DNA from: Vicinamibacterales bacterium
Lineage (GTDB): Bacteria > Acidobacteriota > Vicinamibacteria > Vicinamibacterales > Fen-181
Direction of reading: 5' to 3'
DNA: 64,000 nucleotides
NCBI GenBank assembly: GCA_036504215.1
Contig: DASXVO010000086.1
Span: 1 to 64,000, forward strand
Shown here: positions 19,658 through 28,854 of the stretch, in pieces
Numbering within the stretch: position 1 is the first letter of the stretch
Layout of the letters: each line of letters starts with the position of its first letter
Made by a program: the position numbers and the translations under genes
The notes under the pieces: model-generated
Told to the model about the DNA's origin: nothing
The model's database searches: none
The model's input: the letters and a program-made list of their open reading frames with translations, nothing else

Positions 19658-20929
19658 TCATCCCCTGCCCGCGCCGGCCGCGCCGTCTGCGCGCCCCGCG
19701 GTCCGCGCAGCCTCCACGCCAGCCACATGTCCGGACGACCACGCCCACTGCAGGTTGAATCCGCCGCAGTCGCCGGTGACGTCGAGCAACTCGCCGGTGA
19801 GGTACAGGCCGGGGACCGTGCACGACTGCAAGGTGACGGGATCGAGATCGGCGCAATCGATTCCCCCGTGCATGACATGCGCCTCGTTGTACGACAGCGA
19901 CCCGGTGACGGTCATCGTCCATGCCTTGAAGAGAACCGCCAGCCGGGACGCGAGTCCGCCACTGCCAACGGCTGGCGCGGTCTTCGAGATCCCGGCCATC
20001 GCCAGCAGGGGCAGGATCAGCCGCTTGTGGCACAAGCCGATGAGCGCCTGCTCGAGTGGTGCGTCACCCGCCCTCTCGAAACGCGATCGCAGGTGATCGG
20101 TCAGTGTCTGCTGGTCCCAGTCTGGAAACAGGTCGAGCATGAGTCGAACCCTGTCGCCGGATTGGAGCGCCGCCGTCGCTGGCACACTGAGTTGGATCAG
20201 CGGCGGTCCGGACAGGCCGTATTCGGCGAAGAGCACTTCGCCCGCCTGTGATCGCGCCGCGGCGCCAGCGATGTCGAGGGTGACGACCGCATCGATCTTG
20301 GTCCCCTTCAGTTGCCGGTTGTAGGGACAATCCGTCTTCAAGGGCACCAGGGCTGGATGGATCGGCACGACCCGGTGGCCGAGACTCGTCGCCAGACGCA
20401 TGCCGCTCTCGCTGCCGCCCAGTTGCGGCATGGCTTTGCCGCCCGCCGCCAGCACGACGGCCCGCGCTTCCGTCCTCGAGCCTTCGTGCATCAGAGCAAA
20501 CCCCTGCGCACCGGGCGCGAGGCGAGTCACCTCGGTGCTCACCATCGTCTGGACCCCGAGTCGCTGCACCTCGAAGCGCAGCACGTCGAGCACGGCTGAC
20601 GCCTGTGCACACCGGGGATACACCTCGCCGTCCGCCTCAACGGTCGTCAGAATGCCAAGGCTGTCGAAGAAGGTGAGCGTGTCCCGCACCGCGAATTGCC
20701 GCAACACCGAATTGGCGAAGCCAGGCGTTCTCCCGTGGTAGTGCTGCTCGGCGATGGAGGTGTTGGTCAGGTTGCACCGGCCGTTCCCCGTGGCGAGCAC
20801 CTTTCTCCCAACCCGGTCCTGGCGTTCGAGCAGACACACCGATGCGCCGGCTCGTGCGGCAGCAATCGCAGCCATCAGGCCCGACGCGCCGCCGCCCACC
20901 ACGGCAACGGAGTATTTCGCTCTGCTCAT
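19658..20929 (-). CDS. HI0933/YhiN-like NAD(P)/FAD-dependent oxidoreductase (COG2081)
   Basis: A 423-residue flavoprotein. AVVGGGASGLMAAIAAARAG near the N-terminus binds FAD ADP, GRKVLATGNGRCNLTN is the family hallmark, and GGFNLQWAWSSGHVAG is the C-terminal FAD-contact segment. Proteins of this group are widespread but lack a settled function; BaiN-type members were proposed to reduce bile-acid intermediates. It is followed after 3 bp by the COG2509-type gene. Confidence 0.88.
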   Translation of the reverse strand: MSRAKYSVAVVGGGASGLMAAIAAARAGASVCLLERQDRVGRKVLATGNGRCNLTNTSIAEQHYHGRTPGFANSVLRQFAVRDTLTFFDSLGILTTVEADGEVYPRCAQASAVLDVLRFEVQRLGVQTMVSTEVTRLAPGAQGFALMHEGSRTEARAVVLAAGGKAMPQLGGSESGMRLATSLGHRVVPIHPALVPLKTDCPYNRQLKGTKIDAVVTLDIAGAAARSQAGEVLFAEYGLSGPPLIQLSVPATAALQSGDRVRLMLDLFPDWDQQTLTDHLRSRFERAGDAPLEQALIGLCHKRLILPLLAMAGISKTAPAVGSGGLASRLAVLFKAWTMTVTGSLSYNEAHVMHGGIDCADLDPVTLQSCTVPGLYLTGELLDVTGDCGGFNLQWAWSSGHVAGVEAARTAGRADGAAGAGRG

Positions 20930-20975
20930 GCACCCGTGTCCAATGACGGACCGACCGGCGGACGTTCCGAGACGA

Positions 20976-21827
20976 TCACTTCGAGGACGTCGACCAGCTC
21001 TCCTTGGCCACCTTCCACGCGCCGCCCTCGTTGACCATCGTCACCGTCGCGGTGGACTTGCCCGCCGTCTCATTGAGGCCTTCAACCGTGACGGTGGCCG
21101 TGGCACCCGTGATCGTCGGCTTGCCGATGCGGATCTCGGCCGGGTTGCCCTTCATCAAATCCAGCAGCATGCCGCGTTTCTGCGCGTCGACCGCGTCGAA
21201 GTCCTTCCGGCGCTCCGCCACGAAGGCCGCCCGGATCTTCCCGACATCACCGGCCATGGCCGCGCGGTAGTACTCGGCGTAGGCCAGCGCGGGCGGCGAG
21301 GTGTCGCCGCTCACCTTGACGGCCACCGGCGGCGGCGCCGGCGCGGCGGATCCGAGGGGGAGGTTGAATGTCGCGTCGAACGAGTAGGTCACCTCGCTCA
21401 GCGTCACCGGGTTGGGCGTGAAGATCCGCCCCTCGATGCCTGTCGCGTCCAGGCGCTTCACCTGCAGCGTCGCCACGCCCTCCGCCATCCCGACAAACCC
21501 CATGTCGGTACCCGGGTAGAACACCCCTCCAAACGTCCGGACGATCGCGCGCTTGGCGCGGGAGACCGTGAAGGCCACCGCGTGGATCTTCAGTTTTCGC
21601 GCGACCTCTTCGCCGATGAATGGCACCACGTCGCGCGGCACTTCCTTGGAAGCCAGGACGACGATGATGTCCTCTGGCGATTCATCGACGTACGCCAGGA
21701 TGAGCGGTACCTTCTGGCCGTTCGTGGTGACCGAACCCATGACGGTGCCGGCCGCGCCCGCGTCGGCCACGGGGCCAGGTACGAATCCGAAAACCGCCAG
21801 ACCGACGAGCACCAGGAACCTGCGCAT
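20976..21827 (-). CDS. Secreted protein with a C-terminal DUF4878-like/NTF2-like region, function unknown
   Basis: A 283-residue protein starting with a signal peptide (MRRFLVLVGLAVFGFVPG, cleavage near ADAGAA). The middle part (about 30-160) is beta-rich and not recognised. The C-terminal 100 residues (AYAEYYRAAMAGDVGKIRAAF to GGAWKVAKESW) look like a small SnoaL/DUF4878-type cone domain. An open frame runs upstream to 22004, but ATG 21827 has GGGAGG five bases before it and gives a clean signal peptide. Divergent from the SNF2 gene. Confidence 0.7.
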   Translation of the reverse strand: MRRFLVLVGLAVFGFVPGPVADAGAAGTVMGSVTTNGQKVPLILAYVDESPEDIIVVLASKEVPRDVVPFIGEEVARKLKIHAVAFTVSRAKRAIVRTFGGVFYPGTDMGFVGMAEGVATLQVKRLDATGIEGRIFTPNPVTLSEVTYSFDATFNLPLGSAAPAPPPVAVKVSGDTSPPALAYAEYYRAAMAGDVGKIRAAFVAERRKDFDAVDAQKRGMLLDLMKGNPAEIRIGKPTITGATATVTVEGLNETAGKSTATVTMVNEGGAWKVAKESWSTSSK

Positions 21828-21973
21828 GAGGGCCTCCCAACCGTCCGCCGAGTCTCGCGCTGCACCGCACTTGGCCAGGACCGGGGACCGGCACAGCGTA
21901 GGGCGCCCCGGCGTCGGATTATCCCACGATTCCGGGGAGGCGGCGGGCCGCCGTTCGCGGTATCCTCGACGGG

Positions 21974-24703
21974 TTGAACAATCTCGAACCCGTCCTGACG
22001 CCACGCGGACACTTGCTGCTGACCGAGGCCGCCGACTCTTCGGCGATCGACGCCACCGTGGCCGCGCGTCTCGATGAGGCGTTCACCCGCAGCCAGGGCG
22101 ACGGCCTCCTGCAGCTTGGCGCGGGCGAGGTCTCCACACCGCTTCCGCCCGCGCTCGGATACTGGCGGGACTTTGCCGCGAGGTTCGTCACCGCGGTGTG
22201 CGCCCAGCCGGACGCGACCGCGACGCCCGTCTCCGGAGAGGCCGCGACAGATGTCCCCCCGCCGCCTGACGGGGACCTCGATGCGCTCGTTGCCGCTGCA
22301 CCGCCGATGACGGGCGCGGAGTATCTGACGCCCGACGTCCTGCGCACGCTCTGGGCGGCGCTCGGCCATGCCCTCGGCGCTCGGCTGGCCGCGTCGAAGG
22401 CGTCGGTCCAGGACACGTTGCGGAGCTTCAACCCGGCGTGGAACACGGTCGGGCGCGTGCACTTCCACCTCGCCGAGAACCGCAAGGATCCGGATGCACC
22501 GTTCGCGTTCCTCGCCACGTACACCCACGGGCTCTCGGCTCACGCCACGCCGCAGCACGTCCCGCTCGGCCAGGCGCTGCGCGAGTACGCCGGCGCCGCC
22601 AGCAACAGCCGGCTGCTGTCGCTGCTGCTCCCGGTGCAGCGCGCCGCCGAGCGTTGCGCCTGGCTGAAGACGATGGTGGACGATGGCGAGATCTTCCATC
22701 CGCTGCGCTGGACGCCGCGCGAGGCCGTCGCGTTGCTCCACGACGTCCACGTGTTGGAGCAGTCAGGGGTCGTCGTCCGGGTGCCGGCGAACTGGAAGGC
22801 GGGGCGTCCACCGCGTCCCACCGTGACGGCCACCGTCGGCACGAAGGTGCCGGCCGGCCTTGGCCTCGACACGTTGCTCGACTTCCGTATGGACGTGACG
22901 CTCGATGGCGAGGCGCTGACGCCAGCCGAGGTTCGCGCGCTCCTCGAGTCGGTCGACGGCCTGGCACTGCTTCGCGGACGCTGGGTGGAAGTCGATCGCG
23001 AACGACTGCGCGGCCTGATCGACGAGTTCCGCCGCGTCGATCGCGCCGCCGCCGACAACGGCCTCACCTTCGCCGAGGCGATGCGGCTTCTCTCAGGCGC
23101 CGACGCGCGTGCCGCCGGGACGACCTCCGACGAAGACCGCGCGTGGTCGGGGGCGGTCGCCGGGCCGTGGCTCGCCGGCGTGCTGCAAGCCCTGCGCGGA
23201 CCGGAGGCGCTGGCGCACGTCGATCCGGGCGATGCGCTCCACGGGACGCTGCGCCCGTACCAGCAGGTGGGCGTGCGCTGGCTCCACTTCCTGTCGTCGC
23301 TCGGCCTGGGTGCCTGCCTGGCCGACGACATGGGGCTCGGGAAGACGATCCAGGTCCTCGCACTGCTGCTCGTGCTCGAGCGCGAGAGGGCATCGCGCGC
23401 CGGCGCCTCGAGGGGGCAGCCGAGCCTGCTCATCGCGCCAGCCTCGTTGATCGCGAACTGGGCCTCCGAGATCGCCCGGTTCGCGCCCGGGCTCTCGGCT
23501 CTCGTCGCGCACCCCTCCGCCCTGACAGCCGAGGCGCTGAAGGCCATCGACGACACGCACGTGCGGGAGACGGACCTCGTCATCACGACGTTCGGCTCGG
23601 TGCGCACGCTACCCTGGATCTCCAGCCTCGACTGGAACCTCGTCGTCGTGGACGAAGCGCAGGCCATCAAGAACCCGGAGGCCAAGCAGACCCGGGCGGT
23701 GAAGGCGCTGCGTGCGAGAGCGCGCATCGCGCTGACCGGCACGCCCATCGAGAACCGACTCGGCGACCTGTGGTCGATCTTCGACTTCATCAACCCGGGC
23801 CTGCTCGGTTCCGCCAGGCAGTTCACCGCGCTGACCAAGCGTCTCGCCGATCGTCCGCACAACGCGTACGGCCCGCTGCGCGAGCTGGTGCGGCCGTACA
23901 TCCTGCGGCGGATGAAGACCGACCGCTCCGTAATTGCCGATCTGCCAGACAAGACGGAGGTCAACGCCTACTGCCTGCTCAGCCGCACCCAGGCGGCGCT
24001 CTACGAGCAGGCGGTGCGCGATCTGCGGGACCGACTCGCGGTCGCGGACGGAATCGAGCGGCGCGGTCTCGTGCTGGCGTCGCTGATGCGCCTGAAGCAG
24101 ATCTGCAACCACCCGTCGCAGTGGCTCGGCGACGGCGCATGGCGCCCGGCCGACAGCGGGAAGTGGGCGCGGCTGTCCGAGGTGGCGGAGGTCATCGCGG
24201 CGAGGCAGGAGAAGGTCCTCGTCTTCACGCAGTTCCGCGAGATCACCGGCCCGATTGCGGCGCACCTCGGCACCGTGTTCGGCCGGCCCGGGCTGATTCT
24301 CCACGGCGGGACGCCGGTCAAGTCCCGGCGTGATCTGGTGCGCCAGTTCCAGGACGACGAGCGTGTACCGTTCTTCGTGTTGTCGCTGAAGGCCGGCGGC
24401 ACCGGGCTGAACCTGACGTCGGCATCCCACGTGGTACACTTCGACCGCTGGTGGAACCCGGCGGTTGAAGACCAGGCGACCGATCGCGCCTTCCGCATCG
24501 GCCAGACCCGCAACGTGCTGGTACACAAGTTCGTGTGCCGAGGCACGGTGGAGGAGCGGATCGACGAGCTGATTGCCTCCAAGCGCGGCCTCGCCCGCGA
24601 TTTGCTCGAAGGGGGCGCGGACCTGCTGCTCACCGAGATGAAGGACGAAGACCTGCTGCGGCTCGTCGCCCTCGACGTGAATGCCGCACTCAAGGAGGGT
24701 TGA
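21974..24703 (+). CDS. SNF2-family DNA helicase/translocase with SNF2-associated N-terminal domain
   Basis: A 909-residue double-stranded-DNA translocase. The first ~400 residues correspond to the bacterial SNF2 helicase-associated (DUF3670-like) region. The SNF2 ATPase follows, with DDMGLGKT (Walker A, about 450), VVVDEAQAIKN (motif II, about 559), TGTPIENRLGDLWS (motif III) and, in the C-terminal RecA lobe, SLKAGGTGLNLTSA and DRAFRIGQT (motif VI, about 837). The frame begins with TTG at 21974 without a strong ribosome-binding site, so the exact start is uncertain. Its stop overlaps the start of the SWIM gene by one base. Such SNF2/SWIM pairs are common in bacteria and may act in repair or transcription recycling, but are poorly studied. 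Confidence 0.93.
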   Translation: MNNLEPVLTPRGHLLLTEAADSSAIDATVAARLDEAFTRSQGDGLLQLGAGEVSTPLPPALGYWRDFAARFVTAVCAQPDATATPVSGEAATDVPPPPDGDLDALVAAAPPMTGAEYLTPDVLRTLWAALGHALGARLAASKASVQDTLRSFNPAWNTVGRVHFHLAENRKDPDAPFAFLATYTHGLSAHATPQHVPLGQALREYAGAASNSRLLSLLLPVQRAAERCAWLKTMVDDGEIFHPLRWTPREAVALLHDVHVLEQSGVVVRVPANWKAGRPPRPTVTATVGTKVPAGLGLDTLLDFRMDVTLDGEALTPAEVRALLESVDGLALLRGRWVEVDRERLRGLIDEFRRVDRAAADNGLTFAEAMRLLSGADARAAGTTSDEDRAWSGAVAGPWLAGVLQALRGPEALAHVDPGDALHGTLRPYQQVGVRWLHFLSSLGLGACLADDMGLGKTIQVLALLLVLERERASRAGASRGQPSLLIAPASLIANWASEIARFAPGLSALVAHPSALTAEALKAIDDTHVRETDLVITTFGSVRTLPWISSLDWNLVVVDEAQAIKNPEAKQTRAVKALRARARIALTGTPIENRLGDLWSIFDFINPGLLGSARQFTALTKRLADRPHNAYGPLRELVRPYILRRMKTDRSVIADLPDKTEVNAYCLLSRTQAALYEQAVRDLRDRLAVADGIERRGLVLASLMRLKQICNHPSQWLGDGAWRPADSGKWARLSEVAEVIAARQEKVLVFTQFREITGPIAAHLGTVFGRPGLILHGGTPVKSRRDLVRQFQDDERVPFFVLSLKAGGTGLNLTSASHVVHFDRWWNPAVEDQATDRAFRIGQTRNVLVHKFVCRGTVEERIDELIASKRGLARDLLEGGADLLLTEMKDEDLLRLVALDVNAALKEG

Positions 24704-25722
24704 TGGCACGCCGGGGACCTCGAGGCGGTTATGGGCGCTACGACAGGTACAGCGACTATGGCTGGGGAGGGTTCGCACCGTACGTTCCCGTGGCGACGCG
24801 CAGAGCCCAGGCGAAGCAGAAACTCCAGACCCTGCGGAAGTCGGGTCAGGACGTGTCGCCCGTCGAGATCGCCGGCCGCAAGATCGCGACGACGTTCTGG
24901 GGTGGCGCGTGGTGCGACAACCTGGAGCGCTACTCGGACTATGCGAACCGCATTCCCCGCGGTCGCACCTACGTGCGCAACGGATCGGTGATCGACCTGC
25001 AGGTCGGCGCGGGCCAGGTGGATGCACTCGTCAGCGGGTCGAGCATCTACACCATCGCGGTGAAGGTCGCGCCGGTCCCGGCGCCCCGGTGGCGGGCGAT
25101 CTGCCGCCAGTGCGCGGGCGGCATCGACTCGCTCGTCGAGTTGCTGCAGGGGCGGTTTTCGACGGGCGTCATGGCACACCTCTGCAAGCAGGGCACGGGG
25201 CTCTTTCCGACGCCATCCGAGATCACGTTTGCGTGCAGCTGCCCGGACTGGGCCTCGATGTGCAAACACGTCGCGGCGGTGCTCTACGGCGTCGGTGCCC
25301 GTCTCGACCAGCGACCGGAATTGCTCTTCCGCCTCCGACAGGTGAACGAGCAGGAGTTGATCGCCCGTGCCGGCGCCGATGTGCCGCTGTCCAGGAAGGG
25401 GCCTGCGGCAGGCAAGGTCCTCGAGAACGCGGACCTTGCCGATGTGTTCGGCGTGGAGCTGGCGCCAACGGCCTCAGCACGAGCCGCTGCGGCCAGGAAG
25501 CCCACCAGCGCCGCGCCGCCTGCCAAGCCGGCCGCGACACCTCCCCGCCCGAGTCGCGGGCGGACGGCGAAAGCCGTGCCGCGGAGCGCCACAGCGGCAC
25601 CGCCGCCCGACGGCGAACCGGCGCGGCGGCGGAAGAAGAAGCCCGCCGGGATGACGGTGGCACAGAAGAAGGCCGTGTCGGAACGGATGCGGCGCTACTG
25701 GGAAGAGCGGCGGCGGCGCTGA
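24703..25722 (+). CDS. SWIM zinc-finger protein, partner of the SNF2 helicase
   Basis: A 339-residue protein. CSCPDWASMCKH (about residues 177-188) is a CxCx(n)CxH SWIM zinc finger, often found with SNF2 ATPases and thought to bind DNA or protein. The N-terminus is Gly/Arg/Tyr rich (RRGPRGGYGRYDRYSDYG). The last ~90 residues are a low-complexity Ala/Pro/Lys/Arg tail ending in MTVAQKKAVSERMRRYWEER, resembling small DNA-binding basic motifs. ATG 24703 overlaps the TGA of the SNF2 gene, with GGAGGG eight bases upstream. Confidence 0.9.
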   Translation: MARRGPRGGYGRYDRYSDYGWGGFAPYVPVATRRAQAKQKLQTLRKSGQDVSPVEIAGRKIATTFWGGAWCDNLERYSDYANRIPRGRTYVRNGSVIDLQVGAGQVDALVSGSSIYTIAVKVAPVPAPRWRAICRQCAGGIDSLVELLQGRFSTGVMAHLCKQGTGLFPTPSEITFACSCPDWASMCKHVAAVLYGVGARLDQRPELLFRLRQVNEQELIARAGADVPLSRKGPAAGKVLENADLADVFGVELAPTASARAAAARKPTSAAPPAKPAATPPRPSRGRTAKAVPRSATAAPPPDGEPARRRKKKPAGMTVAQKKAVSERMRRYWEERRRR

Positions 25723-25745
25723 TGGGCCGGCCGTTCGGCCGCGCG

Positions 25746-27026
25746 TCAGCCTCGTCGAAGCACGACGACCCGGTTGGTGTTCGTGCCGCGCTGGTTGTTG
25801 CTGACGCCCCAGCAGTTCGCGGTCTTCGTGAACGTCTGGGCGTTGACCAGGACCAGTTCCGGCTCGAACCCCACGCTGGCGGCGGCCGGAATGACGGTCT
25901 CTTCGAGCTTGACCGTGCCGGCGCGTACTTCACCGACCTCGAAGGCCACATGGCCACCCGGCCGAACAACGCGGTGCAGCTCCGCTAACACGCGAGTCAT
26001 GGCGTCTCCCCACCGGTCGACTCGCTTCGCGATCGTGATGTTCACGGCCCCAGCCTCGACTCCACAGAACCAGCATCGCAACCAGTTGTCCGCCGAGTAG
26101 TTGACGACGTCCAGGAAGGGAGGCGAGGTCACGACGAGATCGACCGAGCCGTCCTCGAGTGCCGGCGTGTGGTCCGCGGGACCGACCATCAGCAACGGCG
26201 CCCGACCGCCCAGGCTGAGCGTCCGCCGGGTCGCGGCGTCGCAATCGAGGAGCAGCGACTTCGTCTTCCGCGCGATGATGTGTTTGACATCGCGACGCGG
26301 AGGCACCTGCTTCCGGTCCGCGTTGATCTTGAGCTGCCCTTCAACCGACACGGCTTGGTTCGGCGGCAACGTGTAGACCGAGAAGAACCCTGGAGAGTGT
26401 CCCGTCAGACGGTTGACCGCGACCATCCTGATCCATCGATCAACCGGGTCGAGCGTTCCGGCTGCCTCTCCTTCGAGGAAGTAGTCTCGAAGGGCGCAGA
26501 TCTCGGACAGGGTCTCCGGATGAAAGAACGCCAGCAGGTCTCCGCGTGATTCCGCCGAACTCGACAAGTCCAGCCGCCGAAGCCGCTCGTCAACAGATGC
26601 GGCATCTGGAGGCTCGAGGCGAGGCCCGACGAGCACGCGGCTGAGCGGGTTGATGTCGTTCCCGGCAGGACGCCGGCCCAGGAGGGCCGCCTCGAGCGGG
26701 GTGGTGCCCCGACCCATGAACGGGTCGAACACGCAGGCCCCTGCCTCCGTCAGGCGCTCGATGAAGAACCGTGGCAGCTGGGGCTTGAAGCAGGCTCGGT
26801 AGGATACTTCCTGGAGACTGTGAGCGGCCCGCTGGCGGCTGGTCCAGAACTCGTTCGTGAACGTCGGCACCTGCACTTCACGGCCGTCGACCGCCATCGC
26901 CGCGGTCGTCGAGACGACCGTTGTCCGGCCATCGTAGACGAAGTCGGTCAGCTCGCCGGCCAGCGATCCTGGCTCGAGGCATCGCTCCGGAGGCTTTGTC
27001 TCAAACAAACCCAGCTGTTCGCGCAT
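25746..27026 (-). CDS. Orphan DNA methyltransferase (N4-cytosine/N6-adenine type, SPPF motif)
   Basis: A 426-residue DNA amino-methyltransferase. The SAM-binding motif is VFDPFMGRGTT (99-109) with NDINP (123-127) after it, and the catalytic motif IV is TSPPF (300-304); SPPF rather than DPPY suggests N4-cytosine methylation. About 190 residues separate the two motifs, an alpha-like order in which the middle could be the target-recognition part. No restriction endonuclease is adjacent, so it is probably solitary or regulatory. ATG 27026 was chosen over the upstream end of the frame because MREQLGLFET matches a normal N-terminus. It is convergent with the SNF2/SWIM pair, 23 bp apart. Confidence 0.85.
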   Translation of the reverse strand: MREQLGLFETKPPERCLEPGSLAGELTDFVYDGRTTVVSTTAAMAVDGREVQVPTFTNEFWTSRQRAAHSLQEVSYRACFKPQLPRFFIERLTEAGACVFDPFMGRGTTPLEAALLGRRPAGNDINPLSRVLVGPRLEPPDAASVDERLRRLDLSSSAESRGDLLAFFHPETLSEICALRDYFLEGEAAGTLDPVDRWIRMVAVNRLTGHSPGFFSVYTLPPNQAVSVEGQLKINADRKQVPPRRDVKHIIARKTKSLLLDCDAATRRTLSLGGRAPLLMVGPADHTPALEDGSVDLVVTSPPFLDVVNYSADNWLRCWFCGVEAGAVNITIAKRVDRWGDAMTRVLAELHRVVRPGGHVAFEVGEVRAGTVKLEETVIPAAASVGFEPELVLVNAQTFTKTANCWGVSNNQRGTNTNRVVVLRRG

Positions 27027-27079
27027 CGACCCACGCCTGCCTGCAGACTGATAATCACTCCGGGAGAGATTATAGCCCC

Positions 27080-27901
27080 CTACTCCTTCTCGGCCGTGAC
27101 CCGCCCGATGCGGCACAGCATGCCGCCCCACTCACTGCGGTCGACGACATCCTCGTAGTGGATCACGCGGAGGCCTTCGAACGACTTGAGGAGCGCGTTG
27201 GCAGGCCCGTTGTTGGAGGCCTTGTCTGGCGCCGCATTGAACTGCTCGACCACGACGATGCCTCCCGGCTTGAGCGACTCGCGGACCCGCCGGAGGAAGG
27301 CCGGGTCGTCCATCGGTGCGGCGGCGTAGGCCATCACGATCAGGTCCCACCGCGCGGTGCCGAAGTCGAAGTCGTCGTGTCCCGCGAGCACCGCATTCAG
27401 CGCGACACCCTGCCTGGCCGCCTGCGCACGGGCGGATGCGAGTCCACCACCCGACAGATCGTAGCCGGTGACCGTCCATCCTTTCGACGCCAGGTAGATG
27501 GCGTTCCGCCCCTGCCCCATCGCCACGTCGAGCGCCGTGCCCGGCGTGCGGCCCTCGACGGTGCGCACGAGGTAGGCGCTGGGCTCGGTCCGGAACGGCA
27601 CCATTGGACTGGCGTAGATCTTGTCGAAGTGGATGCCGGTGAGATCGCGCGAACGCGTCCTCGCAGTCTCGCGAAGAAGCGCAATCCGTTCGCCGACGGC
27701 TGCCTCGCCAAGGCCGTCGTGCTTCAATTTCTCGGCGTAGGCGGCAAACACCTTGCCCGGATCCGCGATCGCCGCAGCCTTGTACCAGGCGAGGAAATCG
27801 TCCCACGCCGGCGCCCCGGCGGTCTGGCCTTGGACGACGGAGACCGCAAGGAGGAGCGCCACGAACAACAGGCTGGCGCAACGGGCGAACGACCGGTTCA
27901 T
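27080..27901 (-). CDS. Secreted class I SAM-dependent methyltransferase
   Basis: A 273-residue protein with a clear signal peptide (MNRSFARCASLLFVALLLAV, cleavage near VQGQ) followed by a methyltransferase fold: ALDVAMGQGRNAIYLA (motif I), VTGYDLSGGGLASA and WDLIVMAYAAAP (motif IV). An exported methyltransferase is unusual because SAM is cytoplasmic; similar exported methyltransferases are annotated in Acidobacteria but none is characterised, to my knowledge. GGGAG precedes ATG 27901. It is the last gene of the unit that starts with the tricorn-like protease, 31 bp after the mutarotase. Confidence 0.8.
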   Translation of the reverse strand: MNRSFARCASLLFVALLLAVSVVQGQTAGAPAWDDFLAWYKAAAIADPGKVFAAYAEKLKHDGLGEAAVGERIALLRETARTRSRDLTGIHFDKIYASPMVPFRTEPSAYLVRTVEGRTPGTALDVAMGQGRNAIYLASKGWTVTGYDLSGGGLASARAQAARQGVALNAVLAGHDDFDFGTARWDLIVMAYAAAPMDDPAFLRRVRESLKPGGIVVVEQFNAAPDKASNNGPANALLKSFEGLRVIHYEDVVDRSEWGGMLCRIGRVTAEKE

Positions 27902-27932
27902 AGAACTCCCACGGGGAATTGGCAACGAGTCC

Positions 27933-28853
27933 CTACCCATTTCCCTCGAGTCCGGCGCAGCTGGCATTGGTCCGGATGGTGTGCGTGGTCAACGGCGCCA
28001 CGTTGACCGGGTTCTCACCGGTGTTGGCGGCCTCCACGCACACAAAGCCGCGCCACTCGCCTTCGCCGATGTCGGCCATCGAGGCGGCGCGCGTCGCCTG
28101 TGGGTTCCAGACCACCATGTCCTTGCAGCCAGCGTTGTTCACTGTCACGCGGCGGCCCCACGCCGGATCCTCGAGCACGGCCATCGAAGGGGCGTTGACG
28201 TAGATGCGGTTTTGGTACTCCTTGAACCTGAGCTCGCGGTCGAGCTGGACGGAATGCCGCATCTCCTTGACCTTGTCCACGTAGGACGCGTGTTGCAGGC
28301 CGGTCAGCAGGACCTGTTCCGAGTCGTGGACCCGGTAATACGTGTGCAGGGCCTCCGTGCAGACGAAAGCGTCCGGCCCGGAATTCTGGACGCTCAACTC
28401 GGCGTCCAGGCTCGTTCCGACCACGACAGTGTAGGTCAGCACGAAGTCATGAGCGAACAAGGCCCAGGACTCCGGGCTGGACACCAACCGCAGGACCACG
28501 CGGGTGCGGTCATCCGGAATCTGCGCCACGTCGAGCAGATCCCAGACCATGCGGCGCGCGAACCCGTGCTGGGGTTTGTCCTTGTCCGTTAAATGCTCGC
28601 CGAACCAGGGCCAGCAGATGGGAATGCCGCCGCGGATGGGCGTGTGGTCGGCAAAATGGCTCGTGCTGGACAGCCACAGCAGGGGTCGCTGCCCCTTGGG
28701 TCGAAAATGCGTGACGGTGGCGCCCTGGAGATAGATGTCCGCCTCGGCCAAGGGATTGCGCACCGTCACGCAAGCCATGCCGCCCAGGCCAGCTTCAACG
28801 GTGACCCTGCCGGGAACGTCGAAGCGGCCGTACTGCTCGGCGATTGTGCTCAT
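27933..28853 (-). CDS. D-hexose-6-phosphate mutarotase (YeaD-type aldose-1-epimerase family)
   Basis: A 306-residue cytoplasmic protein of the galactose mutarotase-like beta-sandwich superfamily. GGIPICWPWFG and HGFARRMVWDL (conserved His), ALHTYYRVHDSEQV (second catalytic His) and VWNPQA are the motifs of YeaD-like hexose-6-phosphate mutarotases, which interconvert sugar anomers. ATG 28853 follows the stop of the ABC-exporter gene after 1 bp and has GAGG five bases upstream; a start 21 bp earlier is possible but lacks a ribosome-binding site. Confidence 0.88.
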   Translation of the reverse strand: MSTIAEQYGRFDVPGRVTVEAGLGGMACVTVRNPLAEADIYLQGATVTHFRPKGQRPLLWLSSTSHFADHTPIRGGIPICWPWFGEHLTDKDKPQHGFARRMVWDLLDVAQIPDDRTRVVLRLVSSPESWALFAHDFVLTYTVVVGTSLDAELSVQNSGPDAFVCTEALHTYYRVHDSEQVLLTGLQHASYVDKVKEMRHSVQLDRELRFKEYQNRIYVNAPSMAVLEDPAWGRRVTVNNAGCKDMVVWNPQATRAASMADIGEGEWRGFVCVEAANTGENPVNVAPLTTHTIRTNASCAGLEGNG

Positions 28854-28854
28854 A

